DNA from: Lithacetigena sp037446255 [NCBI: Coprothermobacterota bacterium]
Lineage (GTDB): Bacteria > Coprothermobacterota > HKB111
NCBI GenBank assembly: GCA_037446255.1
Contig: JBBIIY010000016.1
Span: forward strand, 1 to 23,034
Reading direction: 5' to 3'
Length of the DNA stretch: 23,034 bases
The position numbers were made by a program, and so were the translations under genes. Shown here one piece after another: positions 6,921 to 14,335 of the stretch (position 1 is the first letter of the stretch; every line of letters starts with the position of its first letter). The notes under the pieces were generated by a model, which was given only the letters and a program-made list of their open reading frames with translations, was not told the DNA's origin and ran no database searches.

Positions 6921-6926
6921 TATAAT
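6921..6926 (+). promoter_or_regulatory. Possible -10 box for the Fn3-like gene
   Basis: A perfect TATAAT lies 20 bases before the ATG at 6947. No -35 or TG extension is seen. A TTGACA at 6864-6869 is too far away and lacks a partner -10 at normal spacing. The gene has no real Shine-Dalgarno, so a very short leader is possible. Confidence 0.3.
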
Positions 6927-6946
6927 ATTTAATTAAATTATTGAGA

Positions 6947-8056
6947 ATGAACATAATTAAATATTTATTAATTTTCATAGTAACAATTGTGATAACAGTA
7001 ATGGTTATTACCCTAACACCTTTAAGAAAATATGTTTTAAACGGTGAAATTACACCACCCAGCGAAGCTCCAACATTGGTCTCGCCTATTAATAAGGCAG
7101 ATAAACAGCTGCTTAACCCTACTTTATCCTGGGAGGCTGTTCCGGGAGCTACTTTTTATTTATTATGTATAAGGGATGCCACAACTAACAACATAATTTT
7201 TAATCGTTCCATCAAAAATACTTCTTTTTCTATGCCAGAAAATGTTTTAACTGAAAAAAATAATTACCTCTGGATTGTTGCTGGAGGTAACTCTGCAGGA
7301 AACGGTCCTTTTTCTGAACCCTGGCATTTTACCACCCTTTCTCCTTATGTTAACTTCCTTATTCAGGACGAAAACGGTAAATTCCTTGAGGGAATAAAGG
7401 TAAAACTGTTTGGAGAAGATACCCAATATTCTATATATGTTGAGCAGGAAAAACTTTCCGATTCTACAGGTTCTGTATCTTTTAATAACTTTCGCTTGAA
7501 GACTGCTGTATTTTTAGACCCTTCAGGGAATCATTACCCACATATCTTTTCCTTAGAGGAAAGGTCTTCTCGTTCAAAGACTTACCAAATCAAGTTGTAT
7601 AAATTGTTAAAATCAACTGTTTCCAGAACCAGAGAATTAGTTAAATCCAATATTGATGCCGATGATTTGGAAATATTCGGCTGGCGTACTGTTAGAAATA
7701 ATATAATCCCGATAAAAGATTTTGTTGATAAGAAGAATGACCATATTTCCTTAATTACTCAATCACTTAATCAAGTAAAAGAAGTTGACACTATTTTAAA
7801 CAACATTTTAGTCGTCGGACCGATATCACCTGCCAAAGAATTAACAATTAAGTACAAGACATCACCAGGTACTTTCTTAGTTGTGGGAAGCAGTATTTCT
7901 GTACCAGAAAGGCTTTTAGCTGAACATTTTTATGACCTGATTTACAGGGAAATCACCAAAAAAGGTTTAAATATCCCCGGGTCAAAATTATTTATCTCTC
8001 TAATGAACTATAAGCAGGGCAGGCTTTTAATATTTAAGTGGTGGTACACCATTTGA
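6947..8056 (+). CDS. Membrane-anchored protein with Fn3-like domain
   Basis: I do not recognise a named family. The 369-residue product starts with a hydrophobic helix (about residues 2-25, YLLIFIVTIVITVMVITL) that anchors it or acts as a signal, so most of the protein should lie outside the membrane. Residues about 38-130 look like a fibronectin type III-like beta sandwich: PTLVSPINKA, the LSWEAVPGATFYLL strand pair, and GNGPFSEPWHFTT at the end. Next comes a short beta domain resembling carboxypeptidase-regulatory folds (FLIQDENGKFLEGIKVKLFG, then DSTGSVSFNNF). The C-terminal 150 residues are mixed and unassigned. The ATG at 6947 is preferred over an upstream TTG at 6941; neither has a good ribosome site. 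It is a probable surface or periplasmic interaction protein. Confidence 0.62.
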   Translation: MNIIKYLLIFIVTIVITVMVITLTPLRKYVLNGEITPPSEAPTLVSPINKADKQLLNPTLSWEAVPGATFYLLCIRDATTNNIIFNRSIKNTSFSMPENVLTEKNNYLWIVAGGNSAGNGPFSEPWHFTTLSPYVNFLIQDENGKFLEGIKVKLFGEDTQYSIYVEQEKLSDSTGSVSFNNFRLKTAVFLDPSGNHYPHIFSLEERSSRSKTYQIKLYKLLKSTVSRTRELVKSNIDADDLEIFGWRTVRNNIIPIKDFVDKKNDHISLITQSLNQVKEVDTILNNILVVGPISPAKELTIKYKTSPGTFLVVGSSISVPERLLAEHFYDLIYREITKKGLNIPGSKLFISLMNYKQGRLLIFKWWYTI

Positions 8057-8096
8057 ATGGTACCTCAAGAACATAACCTATAATCACCTACAATTA

Positions 8097-8105
8097 TGAT
8101 ATAAT
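8097..8105 (+). promoter_or_regulatory. Extended -10 promoter giving a leaderless mRNA
   Basis: TGATATAAT is a perfect extended -10 element. It ends only 11 bases before the ATG at 8117, so transcription should start about 4 bases before the start codon. No Shine-Dalgarno fits in that space, and none is present. The MFS gene is therefore probably expressed from a leaderless transcript. Confidence 0.6.
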
Positions 8106-8116
8106 GTACTTTACTT

Positions 8117-9301
8117 ATGACTAAGAATAATAATGTTCAAATACTTTCACTAACCGCTTTTTTAATACTGGTTTTTCTTTTTTCCTGGGTTTACCTGCTT
8201 CCTATCCATTTAAAAGAGCTGGGAGCTACCGATAGACAGATTGGTTTTTCCTACACCTTATTTATTTTAAGTTTTACTATTACCCAATTAATTGGAGGGT
8301 TTTTAGTTGACAGGTTTGGCAGAAAAACCATGATTGTTATTCCCGGATTTATTTACCCTCCCCTATACCTTTTAATGGCTTTTTCTAAAAGTTGGTTTAT
8401 GGTTACCCTGTGTTATTTCTTCGTAAACATGGCTTCTTCTTTTCAATCTCCAGCTTTTTTCCCTTTTGTAGCTGAATCTACTGAGAATAGAGAAAAAGCT
8501 TTTGCACTTTTCAATGCTTCTGCTTCCCTGGGGATTGGTTTAGGCACTTTAACAGGGTCTTTTATAATAAAACCTATTGGAATACAAAACATGATGATTA
8601 TAACTGCTTTTATTTATCTATTTGCAGCTACATTAAGATATTTTTATCTAAAAGATACAAGGCAAAAGATAACAGATACAGATAAGAACACCTTCCCCGA
8701 AAAACTTTCTTTACCCCCGTTTAATACAACCCTGTTAAGCTTTTTTATTATCTCTTCCTTGATATCTCTCTCAATCTCTTTGACTATTAACGGTCCTTTT
8801 ATAACTCTTTATTTAAGAGAAACCCTTTTGAAAACTAAGGAACAGATAAACCTTCTTTACGCTTCAGGTTGGATTGTTGCCTCTCTTTTGAGTTTTACAG
8901 GAGGAGACCTGGCTAAAAATTATGGAGCTCGTAAAATTCTTGGCTTAAGTGTTTTATTACATCCTCTATTCTTGATTCTTTATTTCCTTCCTTTTAATTA
9001 TCCATTCCCTACTATATTTTTGTTTCTGATTTCTTTTATTTTTTTCCAATTAATTATGATTGCTCAACCACTGGTATTGACTTCTTTAACCAGAATTGAA
9101 GAAAGAGGTAGAATAACCGGTCTTTTCGGCGCGGTTACCGGTGTATTCAGTTCTATGGGACCAACTGTAGGCGCAGAACTGAAACTCGCTTTTGGTGGAC
9201 TATCCCCCTTTATTCTGGCGCAAGTATGGGGTGTATTAGCCTTCATAGCCTTTTTAATCCACCGGATACGTAGAATAAGATTATTCAAGAAGCAAAATTA
9301 A
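8117..9301 (+). CDS. Major facilitator superfamily transporter
   Basis: This integral membrane transporter of 394 residues has about 12 hydrophobic helices in two halves. The MFS signature between helices 2 and 3 is present as GGFLVDRFGRK, with the conserved Asp, Arg and Gly. A second, weaker copy in the other half reads GGDLAKNYGARK. A polar loop between helices 6 and 7 (around DTRQKITDTDKN) separates the halves. The layout matches drug- or metabolite-type antiporters, but nothing in the sequence fixes the substrate. The start is placed at the ATG directly after the extended -10 box. The gene stands alone, with a 60-base gap from the Fn3-like gene and a repeat-containing gap before proS. Confidence 0.88.
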   Translation: MTKNNNVQILSLTAFLILVFLFSWVYLLPIHLKELGATDRQIGFSYTLFILSFTITQLIGGFLVDRFGRKTMIVIPGFIYPPLYLLMAFSKSWFMVTLCYFFVNMASSFQSPAFFPFVAESTENREKAFALFNASASLGIGLGTLTGSFIIKPIGIQNMMIITAFIYLFAATLRYFYLKDTRQKITDTDKNTFPEKLSLPPFNTTLLSFFIISSLISLSISLTINGPFITLYLRETLLKTKEQINLLYASGWIVASLLSFTGGDLAKNYGARKILGLSVLLHPLFLILYFLPFNYPFPTIFLFLISFIFFQLIMIAQPLVLTSLTRIEERGRITGLFGAVTGVFSSMGPTVGAELKLAFGGLSPFILAQVWGVLAFIAFLIHRIRRIRLFKKQN

Positions 9302-9345
9302 GTTACTCAACAACCACCTTTGTTTTTGCGTTCATCATTCTCCTC

Positions 9346-9374
9346 TCGTCTTAGTAAGAAGCCTGTAAAGACGA
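9346..9374. repeat. Short inverted repeat in the MFS-proS gap
   Basis: TCGTCTT (9346-9352) and AAGACGA (9368-9374) form a perfect 7-bp stem with a 15-base loop. It has no following T-run and so is not a standard terminator. Read on the minus strand, the nearby GCTTCGTCG text looks like a decayed dispersed repeat. It lies in the 280-base gap 9302-9581, which holds no credible gene. Confidence 0.4.
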
Positions 9375-9416
9375 CGAAGCATCTTATCTTTTAAGTCCTT
9401 TAAATTAAAAAGTGTG

Positions 9417-9449
9417 GTTAACACAGACCCTTTGGGTCTTCGCGATAAC
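9417..9449 (-). repeat. Dispersed hairpin repeat, copy 2
   Basis: AGACCC, loop TTT, GGGTCT forms a 6-bp stem inside a wider GTTA...TAAC pairing. The 20 bases 9422-9441, read on the minus strand, match 13997-14016 with a single difference in the loop. This is a near-identical copy of the repeat upstream of the glycosylation operon, in opposite orientation. Confidence 0.75.
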
Positions 9450-9495
9450 AAAAAACATAAGCATAAGTTCACCCGGTTTGTTTTTTGGCAGTCTC

Positions 9496-9528
9496 TTGAT
9501 AATAGAAAGTTGACACAAACATTATCAA
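9496..9528. promoter_or_regulatory. Inverted repeat over the proS promoter, candidate operator
   Basis: TTGATAAT (9496-9503) and ATTATCAA (9521-9528) are a perfect 8-bp inverted repeat. The -35 hexamer of proS lies in the 17-base gap, and the right arm covers most of the spacer. A repressor dimer or a DNA hairpin here would block RNA polymerase. No regulator is identified. Confidence 0.35.
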
Positions 9529-9538
9529 AGAATAAAAT
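9510..9538 (+). promoter_or_regulatory. proS promoter
   Basis: TTGACA (9510-9515), a 17-base spacer and TAAAAT (9533-9538) make a near-consensus housekeeping promoter. Transcription should begin near 9545, leaving a leader of about 37 bases that carries GGGAGG before the ATG. The leader is too short for a T-box. Confidence 0.85.
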
Positions 9539-9581
9539 TAATAAACATTATTACACCTAAACCAGGGAGGTTTTTTTATAA

Positions 9582-11339
9582 ATGAGAGCAACCAGGCTGT
9601 TTACATACACTCTAAGGGAAGACCCAGCAGAAGCTGAGGTTGATTCTCACATACTACTTTTAAGAGCAGGATTTATCCGTCAATTTGCTGCTGGTGTATT
9701 TGCTTATTTACCCCTGGGCTTAAGGTCGCTAAAAAAAATAGAGAAAATAATCAGGGAAGAACATAGCTTTATCGGAGCACAGGAAACCCAGCTGAGCATA
9801 CTGCAAACCCGGGAATTATGGGAGGAGGCAGGTCGTTGGGATGTTTACGGAGATATCCTCTTTCGCCTTAAAGACAGAAAAGATAGAGATTTATGTCTGG
9901 GACCGACTCATGAAGAACCCATCACCGATATTGTCAGGAACATGGTAAAAAGCTACCGAGAACTCCCGGTTGCTTTATATCAGATACAAACCAAATTTCG
10001 TGACGAAGCCCGCCCAAGGTTTGGCTTAATACGCTGTAGAGAATTTCTCATGAAAGATATGTACAGTTTTCACGAAACCAATGAGGATTTAGAAAACTTC
10101 TACGAACAGGTGGCCCGATGCTATGAAAGAATATTTTCCAGATTAAACCTGACTTACTATAAAGTTGAGGCTGACCCGGGTGCTATTGGCGGGTCAGCTA
10201 ATCATGAGTTTATAGTCCCCGGTCTTTCGGGAGAGTCTCAGATATTCTTGTGCTCAAATTGTGAGTACAAAGCTACCTCAGAAAAAGCCAGCGGAAAAAT
10301 AGTAGAATTGCCCTCCCTTAACAAAGAGGATGATACCAAAGAGATATACACACCAGAGGTTGATACAATAGATAAATTAGCTTCTTTCTTAAATATCAAA
10401 CCTGCTGACATTATTAAAACTATGGTTTTTATCGTAGATGGAAAACCCTATGTAATTCTAATAAGGGGTGATTACGAAGTTAATGAAGCTAAAGTGCTCA
10501 ATAAGCTTAACGCTAAAGAACTTCGGGTAGCAACTGGCGAGGAAGTTTTCCGCTACTATTTTGCACCCATAGGATTTTTAGGACCCAAAGGATTACCTGT
10601 TAATGCCAGGATTCTTGTTGATGAAAGTGTAATTACAGTAAAATCAGGGGTAGTAGGGGCTAACAAAGAAAATTTCCACTTTATGGGTTTCAATCCTTTA
10701 CAAGATTTACCCGCTTCTACCAACTATGGTGATTATAGAACAACCAAAAATGGTGATTTATGTCCCTTGTGTGAGGCTCCCCTTAAAGAAATAAAAGGTA
10801 TGGAAGTGGGGCATGTTTTCAACCTGGGTACTAAATACTCAGATGCCATGAAAGCTACTTTTACTAACCGTGAAGGTAAAGAACAAACTTTTTTAATGGG
10901 TTGCTATGGTATTGGTGTAAGCCGCTCCCTACAATCAGTGGCTGAAGAACACCACGATGAAAACGGTTTGAAATGGCCTATTTCCGTTGCTCCTTATGAG
11001 TTAATTATTATTCCCATAGATTACCAGAAAATAGACCAAAAAAATGCTGCTGACCAGCTTTACGAAAAACTTTTATCCCTTAAGTTTGAAGTAGTCCTGG
11101 ACGACCGAGAAACCACCGCAGGAGTTAAATTTAAGGATGCTGACCTCATAGGCTATCCCCTAAGGATTACCATCAGCCCCCGAACACTGGCAAAAAGGGC
11201 AGTAGAATTGAAACTTAGAAAAGATGGGTCTTCTGAATTAATTCCCCAGGAGGAAGTAGTAAACTACCTGCTATCTCTTAGAACCAGGCTATTTAAGGAA
11301 ATTGAGGAAATGGTTCCTCCTCTTTTATCTTTAGAATAA
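9582..11339 (+). CDS. proS: Prolyl-tRNA synthetase, bacterial type
   Basis: This class II aminoacyl-tRNA synthetase of 585 residues loads proline on tRNA-Pro. The N-terminus (MRATRLFTYTLRE, then AGFIRQFAAGVFAYLPLG) and the catalytic signatures LGPTHEEPITDI, KFRDEARPRFGLIRCREFLMKDMYSFH and GCYGIGVSRSLQSVAEEHHDE are typical. The stretch between motif 2 and motif 3 (about residues 225-400) is the editing insertion found in bacterial ProRS, which removes misloaded alanine. It includes GVVGANKENFHFMGFN. Two Cys pairs border the insertion (CSNC and CPLC). The C-terminal anticodon-binding domain starts near IIIPIDYQK. GGGAGG precedes the ATG. The stop lies 3 bases from the convergent end of the MoaD-like gene. 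Confidence 0.97.
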   Translation: MRATRLFTYTLREDPAEAEVDSHILLLRAGFIRQFAAGVFAYLPLGLRSLKKIEKIIREEHSFIGAQETQLSILQTRELWEEAGRWDVYGDILFRLKDRKDRDLCLGPTHEEPITDIVRNMVKSYRELPVALYQIQTKFRDEARPRFGLIRCREFLMKDMYSFHETNEDLENFYEQVARCYERIFSRLNLTYYKVEADPGAIGGSANHEFIVPGLSGESQIFLCSNCEYKATSEKASGKIVELPSLNKEDDTKEIYTPEVDTIDKLASFLNIKPADIIKTMVFIVDGKPYVILIRGDYEVNEAKVLNKLNAKELRVATGEEVFRYYFAPIGFLGPKGLPVNARILVDESVITVKSGVVGANKENFHFMGFNPLQDLPASTNYGDYRTTKNGDLCPLCEAPLKEIKGMEVGHVFNLGTKYSDAMKATFTNREGKEQTFLMGCYGIGVSRSLQSVAEEHHDENGLKWPISVAPYELIIIPIDYQKIDQKNAADQLYEKLLSLKFEVVLDDRETTAGVKFKDADLIGYPLRITISPRTLAKRAVELKLRKDGSSELIPQEEVVNYLLSLRTRLFKEIEEMVPPLLSLE

Positions 11340-11342
11340 CCT

Positions 11343-11576
11343 TTAACCACCAGAAAGGGGGGAGAGAATTATTATCTCCTCTCCACCCTCCAGAATAGTT
11401 TCTTTATGAATGGGCTTCCCTTCCTTCAGGTAAGCCATAGCCATCGTGGGAGGCAGGTTAATCCTATTTAATATTTCCAACAAGGTTAGTGGTTTATCCG
11501 CCTCAATCTCCAATAAATCTTTTCCTTCAAAATAAACATCCCTCAAATGGCCAAGTATTCTTAGAGTAATTTTCAA
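11343..11576 (-). CDS. MoaD/ThiS-family sulfur-carrier protein
   Basis: This 77-residue ubiquitin-like sulfur carrier ends in LSGG. The terminal diglycine is the site that becomes a thiocarboxylate to donate sulfur to the pterin dithiolene (MoaD role) or to thiazole (ThiS role). Strands and the PLTLLEILNRI helix match the beta-grasp fold. The start is a TTG that overlaps the AOR stop codon (TTGA), with GAGGG inside the AOR gene 11 bases upstream, so translation is coupled. Its place directly after an AOR gene matches operons where a dedicated MoaD-like protein supports the tungstopterin enzyme. The sequence alone does not separate MoaD from ThiS. Confidence 0.86.
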   Translation of the reverse strand: MKITLRILGHLRDVYFEGKDLLEIEADKPLTLLEILNRINLPPTMAMAYLKEGKPIHKETILEGGEEIIILSPLSGG

Positions 11577-13429
11577 TACTGATAAAACCCTCTTTTTTTC
11601 AAATCTTCAACTACAAAATCTAATTCCAATTCTTTCAATTTATCTACGGAAGGCAAGCCTTCCTTATCCCATCCTCTTAAAGTATAATAATCATCAAGCA
11701 GATAATTTAGTTTATCTTCAGAAATAAGCTGACCCTTTGCAGGTCCATCAGGAATTGGTTCAGCATACCATCTTTTTGGAGGCCAATCCCAACCCCTGCC
11801 AAAACCTGGCACTTCCCTGAACCAATAAACTCGAGTTAAATTCCATATTTTTTCAGATATTTTTAGAAGATTGTCCCACGAATATTCCCTACCGGTGATA
11901 GCTTCAAACAACGGAGCATAATGTTGCAGAGTTAAACCAATCTCTACCCATTGTAGTCGGCAAACGCCGAGGGCATCAAATAAAGGCCTGATATGTTGAA
12001 GTTCAATGACTCTTTTTGCCTTATCTTCCAGTTTATCTCTCCCTTTTTGCACATCGTAGGTAACCGCCCAGGCCCTATTGTGGTGTGCTCCCACATCTGC
12101 TGTCATATAAGAAAGCATCATAGCTGGCGCATAGCGAGATTCATAACCGCTGATTTCCATCCCCTTGATTTCCATTGCATAATCCTGGCTTCCTCCCCCC
12201 AGCGCTTTTGAAGCTTCCTTAACCCCCATAGCCAGCAGTTCACCTATCCCCTGTTTGCGGGCAATCATCTCAGAGAGATGGACTAACCCTTCCACATCTC
12301 CCCAGCCCACTTTTCTCCCAATATCGCTTTCTTTGATGACTCCTTTCTCCAGGGCTTCTATGGCAAAAGCCAGAACATTCCCCCCGGAGATGGTATCTAA
12401 CCCCAGGTCATCAAGCACATAATTCAGGTAAGCTACCTCTTTTATATCCTTTAATAGCAGGTTTCCACCCAGGAGAGCTATGGTTTCGTATTCGGGTCCT
12501 TCAACATAAACATCTTTTTCACCCAGAACTACATGAGAATACTTTCCACAGGGTGTTGGGCAACCAAAACAACCCTTATCGGTTACCACAATTTTTTCCC
12601 TCATAACCTCTCCAGCTAAGCTTTCGTATCCTTCCATAAAAGAAGTGAAGAAATTCTTGGTGGGGAAAGCAGTGTTCTCATTAACCCAGCGAACAACTCC
12701 GGGAGTTCCATAATCAGTCCAGTACCGATAACCAGGTTTATTACGCGTATCAGAATACATTTTCTTCCCCAGCTCTAAAACCCTGGCAGGGTCCTTAAGA
12801 GGAAAGCCTTTACTTCCTTTAATACCAATGGCTTTTACCTTTTTATATCCCATAAGGGTCCCCATTCCAGCACGACCTGCCTGTCTTCCAAAATCGTGGT
12901 TGATACAGGCAAAGCGGATTAAATTTTCTCCAGCCGGACCAATCACCATAAACTGGTAGTCCTCACCAAACTGTTTTTTCAGGAGGGCTTCGGATTCTAA
13001 TGCTCCTTTACCCCACAGGTGAGAGGCATTTTGAAAAGTTACCTTATCATTATTAATTAAAATAACCGTGGGCTTTTCGCTGTTTCCTTTGAGGGTAATG
13101 AGGTCATAGCCTGCAAATTTCATTTCCGAAGCTATATGGCCACCCATATTGGAGTCTCCATATCCACCGGTTAAAGTAGATTTAGCCCCTATTTCCACCT
13201 TACCTGCCCCAGTTACCAACGAACCCGAAAGGGGTCCTGAAGCAATATACAGGTGATTATCATCACTTAAAGGCTTGATACCCGGTTTGGTATAGGTATA
13301 TTCCAGGTAAGCAGTGAAGCCCCTCCCACCAAGATATTTTTCTGCCATATATTCGTCAGTTGCGCTGGTTTCATAGCTTTGAGTGAATAAATCAATCCAC
13401 AGGTTTTTACCACCATACCCGTAAAGCAT
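11573..13429 (-). CDS. aor: Aldehyde:ferredoxin oxidoreductase, tungsten-pterin enzyme
   Basis: This cytosolic oxidoreductase of 618 residues is expected to oxidise aldehydes to acids, or to run the reverse reaction, with ferredoxin electrons. It carries a tungsten (or molybdenum) bis-pterin and one [4Fe-4S] cluster. The N-terminal domain has LGGRGFTAYLEY, a glycine-rich GGYGDSNMGGHIASEMKFAGYD region and GRAGMGTLMGYKKVKAI, all cofactor-facing segments. The cluster ligands are Cys287, Cys290 and Cys294 (CFGCPTPC) and Cys490 (LGVCRL), almost the same numbering as in the Pyrococcus enzyme. LGLDTISGG (pterin contact) is present. The ATG at 13429 has GGAGGAGG 6 bases upstream. A longer open frame to 13498 only reads back through the ferredoxin gene. 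The ferredoxin stop is one base away. Substrate is unknown. Confidence 0.95.
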   Translation of the reverse strand: MLYGYGGKNLWIDLFTQSYETSATDEYMAEKYLGGRGFTAYLEYTYTKPGIKPLSDDNHLYIASGPLSGSLVTGAGKVEIGAKSTLTGGYGDSNMGGHIASEMKFAGYDLITLKGNSEKPTVILINNDKVTFQNASHLWGKGALESEALLKKQFGEDYQFMVIGPAGENLIRFACINHDFGRQAGRAGMGTLMGYKKVKAIGIKGSKGFPLKDPARVLELGKKMYSDTRNKPGYRYWTDYGTPGVVRWVNENTAFPTKNFFTSFMEGYESLAGEVMREKIVVTDKGCFGCPTPCGKYSHVVLGEKDVYVEGPEYETIALLGGNLLLKDIKEVAYLNYVLDDLGLDTISGGNVLAFAIEALEKGVIKESDIGRKVGWGDVEGLVHLSEMIARKQGIGELLAMGVKEASKALGGGSQDYAMEIKGMEISGYESRYAPAMMLSYMTADVGAHHNRAWAVTYDVQKGRDKLEDKAKRVIELQHIRPLFDALGVCRLQWVEIGLTLQHYAPLFEAITGREYSWDNLLKISEKIWNLTRVYWFREVPGFGRGWDWPPKRWYAEPIPDGPAKGQLISEDKLNYLLDDYYTLRGWDKEGLPSVDKLKELELDFVVEDLKKRGFYQY

Positions 13430-13430
13430 T

Positions 13431-13823
13431 TTATGCCTCCTCCAAAAAAGTAATAGCCTCGTGAGCACAAACAACACTACAATCCCTGCACCAATCACAC
13501 TTCAAAGGTAAGTTAGTATCTTTATTAATGAATAATACCTGCTTGGGGCAGGCATCCACGCATAGATAACAGCTGGTGCATAATTCCTTTTTTAGCTTAA
13601 AAACCCCCTCATCCTTATAAAGGGCTAAGGTTGGACATACTTCAGCGCAGTTTCCGCATTGCTTGCAATAATTAACATAGTACTTACCGGGCTTGGGAAA
13701 TACTCCTTCAACTTTTAAAGCTGCTTTGGTAGGATTATTCTCTAAAAGTTTATTTAAGGCGCATACCAGCTCACAAGCTCGGCACCCTGAACATAAATCA
13801 TTTTTAATAGTCATTTTTTCCAT
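13431..13823 (-). CDS. Ferredoxin-like protein with four [4Fe-4S] motifs
   Basis: This polyferredoxin of 130 residues passes electrons to or from the AOR encoded immediately downstream. Four complete four-cysteine sets are visible: Cys11/14/17/21, Cys53/56/59/63 (followed by Pro), Cys82/85/88/92 (followed by Pro) and Cys109/112/115/119. This pattern matches the HycB/AorA-type electron-transfer subunit, typically the small subunit of an AOR complex that can link to NAD or other partners. The order ferredoxin, AOR, MoaD-like protein matches aor operons of aromatic-degrading and fermentative anaerobes. The ATG at 13823 has AAGGAAGG about 9-10 bases upstream. A second in-frame ATG lies three codons later. 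A small hairpin (AGGAA/TTCCT) may partly cover the ribosome site. Confidence 0.92.
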   Translation of the reverse strand: MEKMTIKNDLCSGCRACELVCALNKLLENNPTKAALKVEGVFPKPGKYYVNYCKQCGNCAEVCPTLALYKDEGVFKLKKELCTSCYLCVDACPKQVLFINKDTNLPLKCDWCRDCSVVCAHEAITFLEEA

Positions 13824-13866
13824 AGGAAAGTAACCTTCCTTTAAAAACAGAAATCAATGTCCATTT

Positions 13867-13875
13867 ATTTTATCA
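13867..13875 (-). promoter_or_regulatory. Candidate extended -10 promoter of the ferredoxin-AOR operon
   Basis: On the minus strand TGATAAAAT lies about 44 bases before the ferredoxin ATG, without a clear -35. A TATAAT further upstream (near 13910) is an alternative. Neither is certain. Confidence 0.4.
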
Positions 13876-13925
13876 GTTAAAGATATAGTAATTCTATATA
13901 AAATATTATACGGCACTTGGACGCC

Positions 13926-13990
13926 ACACCTGAGAAAACCGTGGGGACAGTCCTAACATTCTCTTGGGGGACTGTCCTGTAAAAAGGTGT
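13926..13990. repeat. Compound hairpin element with short terminal inverted repeats
   Basis: The ends ACACCT (13926-13931) and AGGTGT (13985-13990) are inverted repeats. Inside are GGACAGTCC (13945-13953) and its reverse complement GGACTGTCC (13969-13977), each nearly palindromic itself. The 65-base unit has no coding potential and resembles REP- or MITE-like dispersed elements. It begins the 13824-14335 non-coding stretch. Confidence 0.6.
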
Positions 13991-13992
13991 CC

Positions 13993-14020
13993 TTGTGAAG
14001 ACCCGAAGGGTCTGTGACAA
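13993..14020 (+). repeat. Dispersed hairpin repeat, copy 1
   Basis: AGACCC, loop GAA, GGGTCT forms the stem, with an outer TTGT/ACAA pairing. Twenty bases (13997-14016) are repeated on the other strand at 9422-9441 with one mismatch. Shape and size fit a short interspersed bacterial repeat. Confidence 0.75.
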
Positions 14021-14145
14021 TCTAATGTTTTCTCCCTCCCTACCCTCCCCCTGTTTAAAAGAGAGATTGCTTAAGAGATGAGACTGCCACACGGAGTTTA
14101 TCCTGATCAAAGTCAGGGCTCACAGAGACAAAAATTGATAGTGTC

Positions 14146-14190
14146 ACTCTGGGTTCTTGTCCTGAACTTGATTCAGAAACAACCCAGAGT
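14146..14190. repeat. Perfect 10-bp inverted repeat with inner stem
   Basis: ACTCTGGGTT (14146-14155) pairs with AACCCAGAGT (14181-14190). Within the loop CTGAA (14162-14166) pairs with TTCAG (14172-14176). The internal text CCTGAACTTGATTCAG has the look of dispersed repeats in other bacteria. No T-run follows, so this is not a terminator. Confidence 0.6.
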
Positions 14191-14204
14191 CTCCGACTTT
14201 TACC

Positions 14205-14259
14205 ACCAAAAGAAGAGTTCCCGGGGCAAGCAGGCCCCAGGGAAGACTTCCCTTTTGGT
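14205..14259. repeat. Long hairpin directly upstream of the STT3 promoter
   Basis: The outer arms ACCAAAAG (14205-14212) and CTTTTGGT (14252-14259) pair perfectly. Continuing inward, GAAG/CTTC, TTCCC/GGGAA and GGGGC/GCCCC pair around a 6-base loop with only small bulges. The foot of the hairpin lies 5 bases before the -35 box of the glycosylation operon. It could end read-through, bind a regulator, or simply be a mobile repeat. Confidence 0.6.
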
Positions 14260-14264
14260 CATGC

Positions 14265-14293
14265 TTGACTTAACCTGTAAAAATAACTATTAT
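14265..14293 (+). promoter_or_regulatory. Promoter of the glycosylation operon
   Basis: TTGACT (14265-14270), exactly 17 bases, then TATTAT (14288-14293) gives five of six matches at each box. The expected leader is about 35 bases and contains AAAGGAG 6 bases before the TTG start at 14336. No later terminator or strong promoter is seen before the right edge, so the whole run may be one transcript. Confidence 0.72.
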
Positions 14294-14335
14294 GATAATA
14301 TCTTATTGAGCACTTAAACCAGAAAGGAGCGAAAA

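Noticed and set aside
11356-11393. GGGGAGAG/CTCTCC stem near the proS-moaD convergence as a terminator
   Set aside because: It lies inside the MoaD-like coding end, has no T-run on either strand, and the pairing is short.
13430-13498. A longer N-terminus for the AOR with a hydrophobic start
   Set aside because: The extension lies wholly inside the ferredoxin gene in another frame. The ATG at 13429 has GGAGGAGG and matches the known AOR beginning.
13877-14317. Two open frames of 77 and 79 codons (minus 13877-14110, plus 14078-14317) in the repeat region
   Set aside because: They run through the inverted repeats and the promoter, lack ribosome sites and have no protein-like pattern, so they are chance open frames in repeat DNA.
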